The notes beneath the pieces were generated by a model. That model did not search any database. It was not told the origin of the DNA and worked only from the letters and a program-made list of their open reading frames with translations. Positions 24,158 through 33,063 of a stretch of 64,000 nucleotides of DNA are shown here, piece after piece; positions within the stretch are counted from its first letter, which is position 1; every line of letters starts with the position of its first letter. This DNA is from Amycolatopsis azurea DSM 43854 (GTDB lineage Bacteria; Actinomycetota; Actinomycetes; Mycobacteriales; Pseudonocardiaceae). A program made the translations under genes and the position numbers. The stretch is from assembly GCF_001995215.1 (NCBI RefSeq), contig NZ_MUXN01000037.1:16751-80750 (forward strand), in the 5' to 3' direction.

Positions 24158-24210
24158 GTTGCGAAAGCCACTTCCGCAACCTTCAAGGTTGCGAAAGTGG
24201 CTTTCGCAAC
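24158..24210. terminator. 53-bp hairpin downstream of the TetR gene
   Basis: GTTGCGAAAGCCACTTCCGC (24158 onward) pairs with 24185-24210 with one mismatch over about 26 bp. It ends 18 bp from the TetR stop and is the likely terminator, although no T-run follows. The core GCGAAAGCCACTT is shared with the hairpin at 24019, showing local duplication of the element. Confidence 0.65.
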
Positions 24211-24228
24211 GCTTTCCGGCGAAGCCAC

Positions 24229-24849
24229 TCACTGACGCTCTCCGGATGGTCCGGCGAGCACGGACGTCACGACCTCGACGAGGTCGGCGACGACGTCGTC
24301 GAGCGGCCAGGCGCGGGGCGTGGAATCCGGGCCGAGAAGCCGACGCACCCGCTCGACGTCGCCCAGCACGTTCAGTGTCACGTGCATGGCCTGGGTCAAC
24401 CGGAAGTCGAGTGTTCTTCTCGGGACGCCAGGGAACTTGCGCTCCAGCAGTTCGACGAACCTCGCGTTCCGCTGGAGGAACGAGCCGGAAAGAACGCCGA
24501 GCCCGTTCTCGTCGGTGGCGAGCAGATGCCCGACCAGGCGAATCCAGTGCTCGCCGCCGGAGCCGAGCACCGTGACCACGGGCCGCACGAACGCGACGGC
24601 CAGTTCGCGCGCGGTGACTTCGTCCCCGGAGAGTTCCGCCAGCGCCGCGTTCCGCTCGCCGGTCACCTGGTCGAGGCGGCTGCGCAGGACCGCGTCGAGC
24701 AATCCTTCCTTGGACCCGAAGTGATAGTGGATCGCCGCCACATTCGTCTCCGCCGCCTGCATCACGGTGCGTAGGGAAACCGCCCCGACGCCCTGTTCGG
24801 CGAAAAGGCGTTCGGCGGCCGCGACGAGCCGTTGCTCGGTGCTGGTCAC
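24229..24849 (-). CDS. TetR family transcriptional regulator
   Basis: 206 residues from GTG 24849. Helix-turn-helix at about 8-50 (LFAEQGVGAVSLRTVMQAAETNVAAIHYHFGSKEGLL in segments). The ligand domain resembles the CerR/YbiH-like group (tetracyclin repressor-like C-terminal). The next minus-strand gene upstream is the HxlR regulator, 25 bp away, so the two regulators may be co-transcribed. Confidence 0.85.
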   Translation of the reverse strand: MTSTEQRLVAAAERLFAEQGVGAVSLRTVMQAAETNVAAIHYHFGSKEGLLDAVLRSRLDQVTGERNAALAELSGDEVTARELAVAFVRPVVTVLGSGGEHWIRLVGHLLATDENGLGVLSGSFLQRNARFVELLERKFPGVPRRTLDFRLTQAMHVTLNVLGDVERVRRLLGPDSTPRAWPLDDVVADLVEVVTSVLAGPSGERQ

Positions 24850-24874
24850 CGCGGCAGGCTATCACTTGATTCAA

Positions 24875-25222
24875 TCAGTTGATAGAGCGTTCGTCGTAGG
24901 CCTCGCGGGCGGCATCGATCCGCGGCAGGTGCGTGATGCTCCATTCGAGCAGCGGCGCGGTGGCCTCACGCAGGGTCCGGCCCATCGTGGTGAGTTCGTA
25001 GCTGACGTGCGGCGGCATGGCGTTGAGGACAGTGCGCGTCAGGATCCCGTCGCGTTCGAGGTCCCGCAGCGTCACGGTCAGCATGCGCTGGCTGATGCCG
25101 TCGACGGCTCGTTTGAGCTCGGTGAACCGCCGCGGCCCGTCCTTGAGCATGCGCACGATCAGCAGGGCCCATTTGTCCCCGACGATCCCGAGAACCTCAC
25201 GCGCCTGGCACGGATCCTGCAC
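24875..25222 (-). CDS. HxlR family transcriptional regulator
   Basis: 115 residues from GTG 25222 with GGAGG 5 nt ahead. Winged helix of the HxlR type: CQAREVLGIVGDKWALLIVRML (about 5-26), RRFTELKRAV, ISQRMLTVTLRDLERDGILTR. The conserved Cys near the N-terminus, redox-active in several relatives, is present (C5). Divergent from the alpha/beta hydrolase gene. The 10-mer CACGGTTACC occurs at its start (25220) and again at 25295. Confidence 0.85.
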   Translation of the reverse strand: MQDPCQAREVLGIVGDKWALLIVRMLKDGPRRFTELKRAVDGISQRMLTVTLRDLERDGILTRTVLNAMPPHVSYELTTMGRTLREATAPLLEWSITHLPRIDAAREAYDERSIN

Positions 25223-25339
25223 GGTTACCTCCTGAGAACCGGGGCACCTGAAAGTGCCGTATTGCCCGGGTGGCCACCGCGCGGACACGATGATCACGGT
25301 TACCGAAGAGTACCGAGGCACGAGGAGGAACTGCCGGAC

Positions 25340-26044
25340 ATGGCCACATTTCTGCTGGTACACGGCGCCTGGCACAACGGGCGGAGCTGGGATCGCGTGG
25401 TCCCGGAACTGGAGTCGGCGGGGCATCGGGTGTTCGCGCCTTCGCTGACCGGCCACGGCGACAAGGCGCACCTGCTGAGCCCCGAGATCGGCCTCGGCAC
25501 CCATGTCGACGACATCGTCGCCCTGATCGAAGCCGAGCGTCTCGACGACGTCGTCCTCGTCGGGCACAGCTATGCCGGCATGGTCATTTCGGGAGTCTCG
25601 AACCGCGTCCCCGGGCGGATCGCGCATCTGGTGTTCCTCGACGCGATGGTCCCGGAAGACGGCGAAAGCGCTGTCGACGTCCTGCCGGTCACTAAGCAGC
25701 TCATCGACCTCGTCGTGGACGGCTGGCGGGTTCCGCCGATGCCGGAGCAGCCGCCGCCATTCGGTCTGTTCGGAGTCACCGACCCGGACGACGTCGCCTG
25801 GTTGCGCTCGATGCTGTCGGACCAGCCCGTGGGGTGCCTCCAGGAACCGGTCCGGCTGGACGACCCGGCCGCGCGCATGATCCCGCGCACGCACATCCAC
25901 TGTGTCGTGGGGAAACCGGAGGGCATCACGCGGCGCCCCGTTCCGGCGGGTGAGCGGACGCGGGAGTTGCCGACCGGTCACGACTGCATGATCACGATGC
26001 CCGCCGAACTCGCCGCGCTGCTCGCCGAAACGGCTACCGGATGA
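25340..26044 (+). CDS. Alpha/beta hydrolase (EstC/salicylate-esterase-like)
   Basis: 234 residues from ATG 25340 with GAGGAGGAA ahead. Oxyanion segment LLVHGAWHNG near the start, nucleophile in GHSYAGM (about S80), acid in the middle domain and His in PTGHDCMI close to the C-terminus. Such small hydrolases act on esters of hydroxylated aromatics. Control by the divergent HxlR is likely. The last 11 bp overlap the end of the HAF-repeat gene. Confidence 0.82.
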   Translation: MATFLLVHGAWHNGRSWDRVVPELESAGHRVFAPSLTGHGDKAHLLSPEIGLGTHVDDIVALIEAERLDDVVLVGHSYAGMVISGVSNRVPGRIAHLVFLDAMVPEDGESAVDVLPVTKQLIDLVVDGWRVPPMPEQPPPFGLFGVTDPDDVAWLRSMLSDQPVGCLQEPVRLDDPAARMIPRTHIHCVVGKPEGITRRPVPAGERTRELPTGHDCMITMPAELAALLAETATG

Positions 26045-28007
26045 CCGGCTGAGCCTCCGCGCTCCCGGTGGCTGGCCAGCGCACCGCGTGCAGCTGGCCG
26101 CCGCCGTTCTCGGACGAGCCCACGATGTCGCCGCGGGCGTTGGTGCCGTTGGCCTTGGTCCGGCGTCCGCCGGGCAGCGCGGGGAGCACGGTCAGGGTGC
26201 CGTCCGGGTCCCAGCGCAGCGCCTGCCCCACGACGCCGGATTCGGACCAGCCGGACACGACCCCGGTCGCGCTGATCCCGCTCGCCTCGCCGTGGTGGGC
26301 GCCCTCGGGGAGGGACAGCGCGGTGACCCGGCCGTCGGGGCTCCATCGGACGGGGTGGAGCCCGGAGTAGCCGACGACCTCGCCACGCTCGTTGAGAGCG
26401 ACCGCGGTGGTGTTCTTCTCGCCGGGCAGCCCTGGCAGCTCGGTCACTTTCCCGTCCAGGTCCCAGCGGACCGCGTGCTGGCTGATGTCGTTGCGGGGGC
26501 CGGAACTTCCGACGATCACCCCGTGGCTGTCGATCGCCGCCGCGGAGCCGCCGGCGTCGCCGGGCAGGAGGGGTAAGAGACCCGGTGTGCCGTCCGGGTC
26601 CCAACGCGTCGGCTGTGTGCTGCCCCGCAGGGCGCTCGCGCTGCCGACGATGACCCCGCTGTCGTTGATCCCCGCGGCCCGGGAGTGATGGTTGTGGTGC
26701 TCGGGTTCCTTGAGCATCGTGATGGTCCCGTCCGGTTCCCAGCGGATCGCGCGATGCTTCGCGGTGTCGGTACCCACGATGACGCCGCGAGCGTTGATGG
26801 CGTTGGCGTACCGGGTGTTGCTGTCCGGGGAGAGGTCGGTGATCGTGCCGGAGCGTGTCCAGGTGACGGGATGCAGTGTGGCATCGGGCATGAGCGATTC
26901 GCCGATGACCTGTCCGCGCGCGTTGATCGCTGAGGCCTCGGCGTACTCGTGCCCGGGGAACGAGCGGCTCAGATCGGTGGCCTTGTTCGGTGCCGTCCAC
27001 CGCGCGGCGTGCCGCCCGTGTACGGAGGTCTGTTCGGAGTAACCCGCCACGACGCCGCGAGAGTTGATCGCCGTACCCGTGCTCTGGTCGTGTCGCGGCA
27101 GTGCGCCGAGGTCGGTGACCACGTCCCGGGCGTCCCACGCCACCGCGGAGTGATGGCCGCCTCCGATGCCGGAGCTGCCGGTGATGACACCGGAGTCGTT
27201 GATCGCCTTGGCACCGCCCACCGGGTCCTCGGGGCGAAGAGGGGGCAGGGCGGTGGCGGTACCGTCCGCGTCCCAGCGCACCGGATGGGCACCGGAACCA
27301 CCCACGACGATTCCGGCGTTGTTGACGCCTTCGGCCGCGCTGCGGTTGCCGCCGGGAAGCGGGGCCAGCCGGACGACCGTGCCGTCGGGCTCCCAGCGCA
27401 CGGCCTGGTCCCCGGAGGTCCCGACGATCACGCCCGCGTCGTTGATCGCCGTGGCGGCCGATCGGGAATCGCCCGGTGCCAAGGGAAGCAACGTCAGCAC
27501 GCCGCTCGCGTCCCACCGCGCCGCGCGCAGGATCGCGGGGGAGCCGCTCGTGACCGTGCCCGCCACGACGCCGCCGGAGTTGATCGCGGTGGCTTCCGAG
27601 TACCCGTAGCGCTCGGGTGAACTCAGTTCGGTGAACGAGCCGTCTTTACGCCACAGCACGGGCCGCCGGACGGAGATGTCGTCGTAGGCCGAACCGGCGA
27701 TGAAACCCTTGGCGTTGATCGCCAAGGCCTCGGTCATGTGGTGCCCGGGCGCCGTGAGCGGGGCCACCGTGCCGTCGGCGTTCCAGCGTACGGCGATCGA
27801 CCCGTCGACCGGGGTGTAGTAGGCGCCGACCATGACACCGTCGGCGTTGATCCCGGTGACACGGCTGTCACTGTCGCCGTGCATCGCGCCGAGGTCGACG
27901 ACCTGCGCCGCCGCTCCCGCCGCCTCCTGCGCGCCGCCCACGGCGATGGTGCCGCCGAGCAGCAAGACCGAGAAGAGCTTGCACAGCAAGAACTTTTCCC
28001 GCGCCAC
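26034..28007 (-). CDS. Secreted HAF-repeat protein (14 repeats)
   Basis: 657 residues from GTG with GGGAGG ahead. Signal peptide about 1-33, then about fourteen repeats of roughly 42-45 residues, each with AIN-x2-G-x-I-V-G-x-S followed by AVRWDPDGT and a Leu-Pro-rich turn. Every repeat is recognisable to the end of the protein, so this is one domain array, most likely a beta-propeller-like or solenoid exoprotein. HAF repeats have no assigned activity. Convergent with the hydrolase gene, overlapping it by 11 bp. Confidence 0.8.
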   Translation of the reverse strand: MAREKFLLCKLFSVLLLGGTIAVGGAQEAAGAAAQVVDLGAMHGDSDSRVTGINADGVMVGAYYTPVDGSIAVRWNADGTVAPLTAPGHHMTEALAINAKGFIAGSAYDDISVRRPVLWRKDGSFTELSSPERYGYSEATAINSGGVVAGTVTSGSPAILRAARWDASGVLTLLPLAPGDSRSAATAINDAGVIVGTSGDQAVRWEPDGTVVRLAPLPGGNRSAAEGVNNAGIVVGGSGAHPVRWDADGTATALPPLRPEDPVGGAKAINDSGVITGSSGIGGGHHSAVAWDARDVVTDLGALPRHDQSTGTAINSRGVVAGYSEQTSVHGRHAARWTAPNKATDLSRSFPGHEYAEASAINARGQVIGESLMPDATLHPVTWTRSGTITDLSPDSNTRYANAINARGVIVGTDTAKHRAIRWEPDGTITMLKEPEHHNHHSRAAGINDSGVIVGSASALRGSTQPTRWDPDGTPGLLPLLPGDAGGSAAAIDSHGVIVGSSGPRNDISQHAVRWDLDGKVTELPGLPGEKNTTAVALNERGEVVGYSGLHPVRWSPDGRVTALSLPEGAHHGEASGISATGVVSGWSESGVVGQALRWDPDGTLTVLPALPGGRRTKANGTNARGDIVGSSENGGGQLHAVRWPATGSAEAQPVIR

Positions 28008-28161
28008 GCGAATCCCTCCCGATGCGCCCGAGTGCGGTGTCCACCGGAGTATGGCGAAGCCCGGGCGTCGGCGGGAACCGCTGATCGGACGCGGGCGGGC
28101 TCGTCCGCTCGCGCTTCGCGCAGGCGATCGACGTCCATTGTGGACATCGAGCCATTTCTTT

Positions 28162-29565
28162 TCACAAGGGATTTAAGGGAGAAATCAGTCGCCCCTCGGT
28201 GAGAGCGAGGGTGCGATCCGCGGCGAAGACGTCGTCGTGGCTGATCATCAGCAGCGCGGTGCCATGCCGGTTCATCGCGGCGGTGAGGATGTCCAGCAGC
28301 CGCGCGCGGTTGACCGCGTCGAGCGCCGACGTCACCTCGTCGCAGATCAGCACCCGGGGATGGGCCAGAAGAGCGCGGGCGACGGCGCAGCGTTGCAGTT
28401 GCCCGCCGGACAGCCGGTCCGGGCGATGGTCGGCCGGATCGACACCGAGAGAACGCAGGACTTCCGACGCTTCGAGCCGGGCGGCCTGACGACTGGAACC
28501 GCGAAGGAGACAGGCGCTGTCGGCGACCTGGTCGAGCACTCCGCGGAACTCGTCGAAGGACGCGCGGCTGTCTTGGTGGACGTACTGGATCGCCCGCAAC
28601 TGCGCGCGCCCGCGACGGCGGGCCGGCCGGGAAAGGCGGACTCCGTCGACTTCGATCGTGCCGGCGCTCGGCGGGGTCAGCCCGGCGAGCGCGCGGGCGA
28701 GCGTCGTCTTGCCCGCACCCGAGACGCCGATGAGCGCGGTACGGCTGCCCGCCGCCAGCTCCAGATCGATGTCCTCGATGAGCGTCGTCCGCCCGGCGCG
28801 CACGGTGAGTCCCCGAACGACGAGTACCGGAGAAGACGGCGAAGACGCAGGCGATTCCACAAAGGACTCTCGCCTGGGCGCGATTTCACCCGGAACCAGG
28901 CGGCGGTCGCGGAGTTCGGCGACGTCACCGGGCATGGCGCGGGCGAGAGCGAGGTCGTGGGTCAGGATCAGCAACGCCGTTCCGGAAAGGGAAAGCTCGA
29001 CGAGGCGGGCAGTGAGCACCGCCCTGCTCTCCGGGTCCAGACCACTCGTGGGTTCGTCGAGGACGAGCACCTCCGGCCGGGTCACCAGCGTGGTGGCGAG
29101 CGCCATGCGCTGCTGCTGCCCACCCGAGAGCTGATGCGGGAACCGGCGCCACAAGTCCGGCTCGAGTCCCGCTTCCGTCAGCGCGGTGCGAGCCGCCGTC
29201 AGCCTTGCCGCCCGGCCGCGATGGCGGATCGCGGCGAGTTCGGCCAGCACCGGTCCGCAGCGGCGGACCGGGTCCAGCACCGCCGACGGCTGCTGCGGCA
29301 GGTGACCGACGACCCCGGCCCGGATCCGCCTGAGGTCGGCGCCGGTGCGGCCCAGCAGCGCGGATCCCGCCAGCCGGATCGAGCCGGACAGTGCGATACC
29401 GGGCCGGGCGCGCCCGGTCGCGGCCAGGCCCAGCGTGGTCTTCCCCGTCCCGGACGCGCCGAGCACGACGAGCACCCGGCCGGGTTCGAGGGCCAGCGAG
29501 ACGTCGTCGAGCAGGACGGTGTCCCCGGCGCGGGCGGAGAGGCCGCTGATCTCCAGGACCGTCAC
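28162..29565 (-). CDS. ABC transporter, fused double ATP-binding subunit (Opp/Dpp/Nik type)
   Basis: 467 residues from GTG overlapping the permease stop (GTGA). Two complete nucleotide-binding domains: first Walker A GASGTGKTT (about 34-42), signature LSGGQQQR, Walker B VLVLDEPTSGLD; second Walker A GVSGAGKTT, signature LSGGQLQR, and VLICDEVTSALD. In most systems these are separate DppD and DppF proteins. Last gene of a four-gene minus-strand operon under a cobalamin riboswitch. Confidence 0.88.
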   Translation of the reverse strand: MTVLEISGLSARAGDTVLLDDVSLALEPGRVLVVLGASGTGKTTLGLAATGRARPGIALSGSIRLAGSALLGRTGADLRRIRAGVVGHLPQQPSAVLDPVRRCGPVLAELAAIRHRGRAARLTAARTALTEAGLEPDLWRRFPHQLSGGQQQRMALATTLVTRPEVLVLDEPTSGLDPESRAVLTARLVELSLSGTALLILTHDLALARAMPGDVAELRDRRLVPGEIAPRRESFVESPASSPSSPVLVVRGLTVRAGRTTLIEDIDLELAAGSRTALIGVSGAGKTTLARALAGLTPPSAGTIEVDGVRLSRPARRRGRAQLRAIQYVHQDSRASFDEFRGVLDQVADSACLLRGSSRQAARLEASEVLRSLGVDPADHRPDRLSGGQLQRCAVARALLAHPRVLICDEVTSALDAVNRARLLDILTAAMNRHGTALLMISHDDVFAADRTLALTEGRLISPLNPL

Positions 29566-30344
29566 AGGCTCACCCACCGGGCGGCGAGCAGCCGGTCGGT
29601 CACCAGATTGGTGCCGACGCACAACGCCATCAGCAGCGCCGCGGGCACCAGCACCACCGCGGGCGCGGTGTAGAGGGCCTCGCTGTTGCGTTCGATGACC
29701 ACGGCCCAGTCCGGAGAGTCCGCGGGCAGGCCGAGACCGAGGAAGTTCGCCGACGCCAGCAGGTAGAGCACCACACCGAGCCGGGTTCCGGCGTCGGTGG
29801 CGACCGGGCCGGTGACGTACCGGGCCACGTACCCGAGCTGAATGCGCCACCACGGTCGTCCTTGCAGGGTGAGGGCTTCCACGGCGGTGCGGCAGCCGGG
29901 CGCCAGCGCCGCGGCCCGGACGACGCGGGTGATCGCCGTCAGCTGGAGGGCGGCGACGGCGGGGACGAGCACGCCGGGCCCGCGGTGCCCGGTCGCGGCG
30001 AGCACCATGAGCACCAGCAGCGACGGGAACGCCAGCACGAGGTCGAGCGATCGCATGACGGCTTCATCGGCCCACCGTCCGCGCCCGGCCGCGAAGAGAC
30101 CCAGCGGTACGCCGACCAGGTACGCGAGCCCGAGCGCGGCGCCCGTCATGCCGATCATGGGAAGGCCGCCGGTGAGGATCACCGTGAGCGCGTCACGGCC
30201 GAGGACGTCGGTACCGAGCGGATGGGCGGCGTCCGGTGGCTGCCACGGCACCCCCACGGACACCGCGGGACCCGCGATCAGCGGTCCGGCCACCGCGAGC
30301 AGCACCGGGACGGCGAGCAGGAACCACCCGAACGTCCGGCTCAC
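29562..30344 (-). CDS. ABC transporter permease (DppC/NikC-like)
   Basis: 260 residues from GTG (a second GTG is one codon upstream). About six membrane helices; HPLGTDVLGRDALTVILTG near residue 45 is the standard DppC motif, and the EAA loop is EALTLQGRPWWRI. It overlaps both neighbours by 4 nt (GTGA junctions), indicating tight stoichiometry with DppB-like and ATPase subunits. Confidence 0.88.
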   Translation of the reverse strand: MSRTFGWFLLAVPVLLAVAGPLIAGPAVSVGVPWQPPDAAHPLGTDVLGRDALTVILTGGLPMIGMTGAALGLAYLVGVPLGLFAAGRGRWADEAVMRSLDLVLAFPSLLVLMVLAATGHRGPGVLVPAVAALQLTAITRVVRAAALAPGCRTAVEALTLQGRPWWRIQLGYVARYVTGPVATDAGTRLGVVLYLLASANFLGLGLPADSPDWAVVIERNSEALYTAPAVVLVPAALLMALCVGTNLVTDRLLAARWVSL

Positions 30345-31282
30345 CACGTGACCAGCTCCCGGCGCGGCGTCAGCCGGTGCGCGACCAGATCGGCGGCCAG
30401 GTTCCCGAGCACGACGACACCGGCGAACACGAGTACGTATCCCTGCACCTGCGGGATGTCCCGGTTCTGCACGGCCTCGACTAAACCCGTGCCCATACCG
30501 GTGATCGCGAAGAGGGACTCGACGATCACCGTGCCGGTCAGCAGTCCCTCGACCACGCGGGCGAGCTGCTGCACGGCGGGGGCCGCGGCGGCGGGCAGGA
30601 GATGTGTCAGCACGACGGTGCGTTCGGGCAGGCCGAGCAGGCGCAGATGGTCCGCCACCTGTCCCCGGGTCTGTTCCGCGACGCCGACCCGGATCTGCCG
30701 GGCCACGTCGCACAGCTGCCGGGCGACGAGCACGATCACGGGCAGCACCAGGACTTCCGGCCGTACGGCCAGGTCCGTTCCGGCCGCGGTGGCGGGCAAC
30801 AGTCCGGTGTAGACGGCGAATCCCGCGACCAGCAGCAGACCGAGGACGAACTCGGGGATCGAATGCAGGAACACCGTGACGGCCGTGAGCACCCGGTCGG
30901 TCCGGGAACCCTCGCGGACACCGCAGACCACTCCGACGCCCAGCGCGAGCGGGACGAGTACGAGCAAGGTCACCCCGGCGAGGACCGCGGTGGCGGCGAA
31001 GCGGCGCGTGATCTCGTCCGTCACCGGAGCGCCCGTGACGAGCGAGCGGCCGAGGTCGCCGCCGGCCAGACCTGAAAGCCAGCGCCCGAACCGGTCGAGG
31101 AGCGGCTGGTCGAGGGCGAGCTGGTGGCGCACCGTCGCCACCTGCTCGTCGGTGGCCTGCTCGCCGAGCACCACCGAGGCCGCGTCGCCGGGGAGCAGCG
31201 AGGTCACGGCGAACGTGGCGACCAGGACGAACATCGCCTGCACCGCGGCGAATCCCAGCCGGCGCAGGGCGTATCCCCGCAC
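30341..31282 (-). CDS. ABC transporter permease (DppB/NikB-like)
   Basis: 313 residues from GTG 31282, one base after the lipoprotein stop. N-terminal RRLGFAAVQAMFVLVATFAVTSLLPGD, then LGRSLVTGAPV and the EAA-type region LLGLPERTVVLTHLLPAA, ending in five to six helices. Typical BPD_transp_1 permease of peptide/nickel importers. The long open frame upstream lies antisense-shifted inside the lipoprotein gene and is not used. Confidence 0.87.
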   Translation of the reverse strand: MRGYALRRLGFAAVQAMFVLVATFAVTSLLPGDAASVVLGEQATDEQVATVRHQLALDQPLLDRFGRWLSGLAGGDLGRSLVTGAPVTDEITRRFAATAVLAGVTLLVLVPLALGVGVVCGVREGSRTDRVLTAVTVFLHSIPEFVLGLLLVAGFAVYTGLLPATAAGTDLAVRPEVLVLPVIVLVARQLCDVARQIRVGVAEQTRGQVADHLRLLGLPERTVVLTHLLPAAAAPAVQQLARVVEGLLTGTVIVESLFAITGMGTGLVEAVQNRDIPQVQGYVLVFAGVVVLGNLAADLVAHRLTPRRELVTW

Positions 31283-31283
31283 G

Positions 31284-32792
31284 TCAGGACAGGCGGGCGC
31301 GGTCGAACCTCGCCCAGTCGAAGGTGTTCGGCGGCGCGGTGACCAGCCCGGCCACCCGTTTCGACGCCGCGATCGTCCAGGTGCTGAACCCCCAGGCGAG
31401 CAGGCCGCCGGACTCGTGCACGATCCGCTGGGCGTCCCCGAACAGCGCCAGCCGGGCACCCTCGTCCGAACTGGCCGCGGCACGGTCCATGAGGGCGTCG
31501 AACTCCGGCGAGGCGAAGCCGTTGACGTTGTTCGAACCGCCGGTGCGGAAGCGCTGGTTGAGGAACGTCGGCACCGGCAGGGTCGCCGTGCGGGTGAGCG
31601 CGGCGACACCCTTGGTCTTCGTTTCGCCGAAGTAGGTGCTCGACGCGCGCGTGTTCGGCGTGACCTTCAACCCGATCTCGTTCAACTGCTGGGAAATCAG
31701 CGTCGCCGCCGTGGGGAATCCAGGATCGACGTCACTGGTCTCGACGGCGAAGTTCAGGCCCTCGGCGCCCGCTTCACGGACGAGAGAACGGGCCAGGTCC
31801 ACGTCGCGTGGGCGTTGGGGAATGCCGGTGGCGTAACCGCGAAGCCCCTTGCCGAACAGGTCGTTGCCGATCTCACCGCGGCCGGCCAGCGCGACGCGGT
31901 TCAAGGCTTCGCGGTCCACTCCGGACAGTACGGCGCGCACCAGCCGCGGATCGGCGAACGGCGGCTGGGTCAGGCGAAGGATCAACCCCTGCATCGTCGT
32001 TCCCCGGGCTTCGAGCAGTGAGACCCGTCCGTCGCCCGTCAGCCGTGCCGCGGTGCCGGCCGCGAGGTCGTGGGCGTAGTCGACCTGACCGGACAGCAGC
32101 GCGTTGACCCGGGCCGTTTCGTCGTTGACCGGGACGAATTCGAGCTCGTCGATGGTCGGCGCACCGTCCCAATAGGACTCGTTCTTGCGGAACACCGCGG
32201 CGCCGCCGGGCGTGAACGAGACGAAACGGAAGGGACCAGAGCCGACCGGCGCGCCGAAAGCCGTCGTCCCGGCGGGCACGATCTCCGCGCCCGGTGCGCC
32301 CCAGCCCGACGGGAATTCGAAGTCGGGCGCGCCCAGCACCAGTTCGAGTTCGCCAGGTGACACCGCTTTGCTGCGGGTGAAGTCCACTTTCGCGAAGTAC
32401 TGCCGGGACGAGGAGGCCAGGGCGGGGTCGGCGACCCGCCGGAAGCTGTACAGGACATCGTCCGCGGTGACCGGGCGACCGTCGTGGAAGGCCGCCTGCC
32501 GCAGCCGGATACGCCAGCGCGTACCGGAGTCGTCGCTATCCCAGGATTCGGCCAGCCGCGGCCGCAACGAGGTGTCGGCGTCGTAGGCGACCAGCGTGTC
32601 GAAGAGCGCCTTCGCCCGCGCTTGGTCGACGAAGAGCGACACCTGAGAGGGATCCAGTGTCTCCTTCGAACCGCCCGCGGCGAACGCGACTCGCAACCGG
32701 CCCGTGTCCGCGGGAGCGCCCCCGCAGGCCGCCAAAGGCGCGAGGGCGGCCAAGGCGAGCACTCGCCGACGGCCGATCGGATGACGCGTCAC
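31284..32792 (-). CDS. ABC transporter substrate-binding lipoprotein, family 5 (peptide/nickel/cobalt type)
   Basis: 502 residues from GTG with GGAGG 5 nt ahead. A twin-arginine-like GRRRVLAL stretch leads to a lipobox LAAC (C23). The mature protein has the family-5 organisation: LRPRLAESWDSDDSGTRWRI, FHDGRPVTADDVLYSFRR, and GSGPFRFVSF. First gene of the operon and directly preceded by the cobalamin riboswitch, so its ligand is plausibly a cobalt chelate, nickel/cobalt-peptide complex or corrinoid-related compound rather than a nutritive peptide. Confidence 0.87.
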   Translation of the reverse strand: MTRHPIGRRRVLALAALAPLAACGGAPADTGRLRVAFAAGGSKETLDPSQVSLFVDQARAKALFDTLVAYDADTSLRPRLAESWDSDDSGTRWRIRLRQAAFHDGRPVTADDVLYSFRRVADPALASSSRQYFAKVDFTRSKAVSPGELELVLGAPDFEFPSGWGAPGAEIVPAGTTAFGAPVGSGPFRFVSFTPGGAAVFRKNESYWDGAPTIDELEFVPVNDETARVNALLSGQVDYAHDLAAGTAARLTGDGRVSLLEARGTTMQGLILRLTQPPFADPRLVRAVLSGVDREALNRVALAGRGEIGNDLFGKGLRGYATGIPQRPRDVDLARSLVREAGAEGLNFAVETSDVDPGFPTAATLISQQLNEIGLKVTPNTRASSTYFGETKTKGVAALTRTATLPVPTFLNQRFRTGGSNNVNGFASPEFDALMDRAAASSDEGARLALFGDAQRIVHESGGLLAWGFSTWTIAASKRVAGLVTAPPNTFDWARFDRARLS

Positions 32793-32797
32793 AGTAA

Positions 32798-32824
32798 CCT
32801 CCGGGACATCGAGCACTGTCCCGG
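32798..32824 (-). promoter_or_regulatory. Hairpin overlapping the lipoprotein gene's ribosome binding site
   Basis: CCGGGACA (32801-32808) and TGTCCCGG (32817-32824) pair perfectly around 8 nt. On the minus-strand mRNA the distal arm runs into the GGAGG Shine-Dalgarno (complement at 32798-32802). This is a natural expression platform: the riboswitch could control whether the site is sequestered. Confidence 0.6.
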
Positions 32825-32879
32825 GCGCGCGGACGCGCTGAAACGGGACCCCGCTCCGCACTCCACGACAGTTGGGGCT

Positions 32880-32995
32880 GGCAGTACCCGGCGGGCAGTC
32901 CGGCTCACGGCGCGAAGACGTTCGGTCAGGCCGTTCACGGTTGCGGGTCAGCGCCGGATTCACACCGGCTTCCCCCGACGGGCACCTTCTTACGT
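32880..32995 (-). ncRNA. Cobalamin riboswitch (B12 element)
   Basis: On the minus strand the B12-box consensus is clear: GGTGCC (complement at 32981-32986), GGGGGAAGCCGGTGTGAATCC, then GCTGACCCGCAACCGT, and near the 3' end GTGAGCCGGACTGCCCGCC. Order and spacing match the adenosylcobalamin/cobalamin family. It sits about 90 nt upstream of the lipoprotein start, followed by the hairpin at the ribosome binding site. Exact ends are approximate. Confidence 0.88.
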
Positions 32996-33063
32996 TGTGG
33001 CGCACACGGTAACCCATGGGCGCCTTGTGCTACACAGGATCAAGATCACGAAAGGGGAGTGCG

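Noticed and set aside
28132..28145. Palindrome GTCCATTGTGGAC at about 28132, repeated at about 34706
   Set aside because: A 13-bp palindrome in high-GC DNA with only two exact copies at unrelated positions, one inside the possible small ORF; too weak to call a regulatory site.
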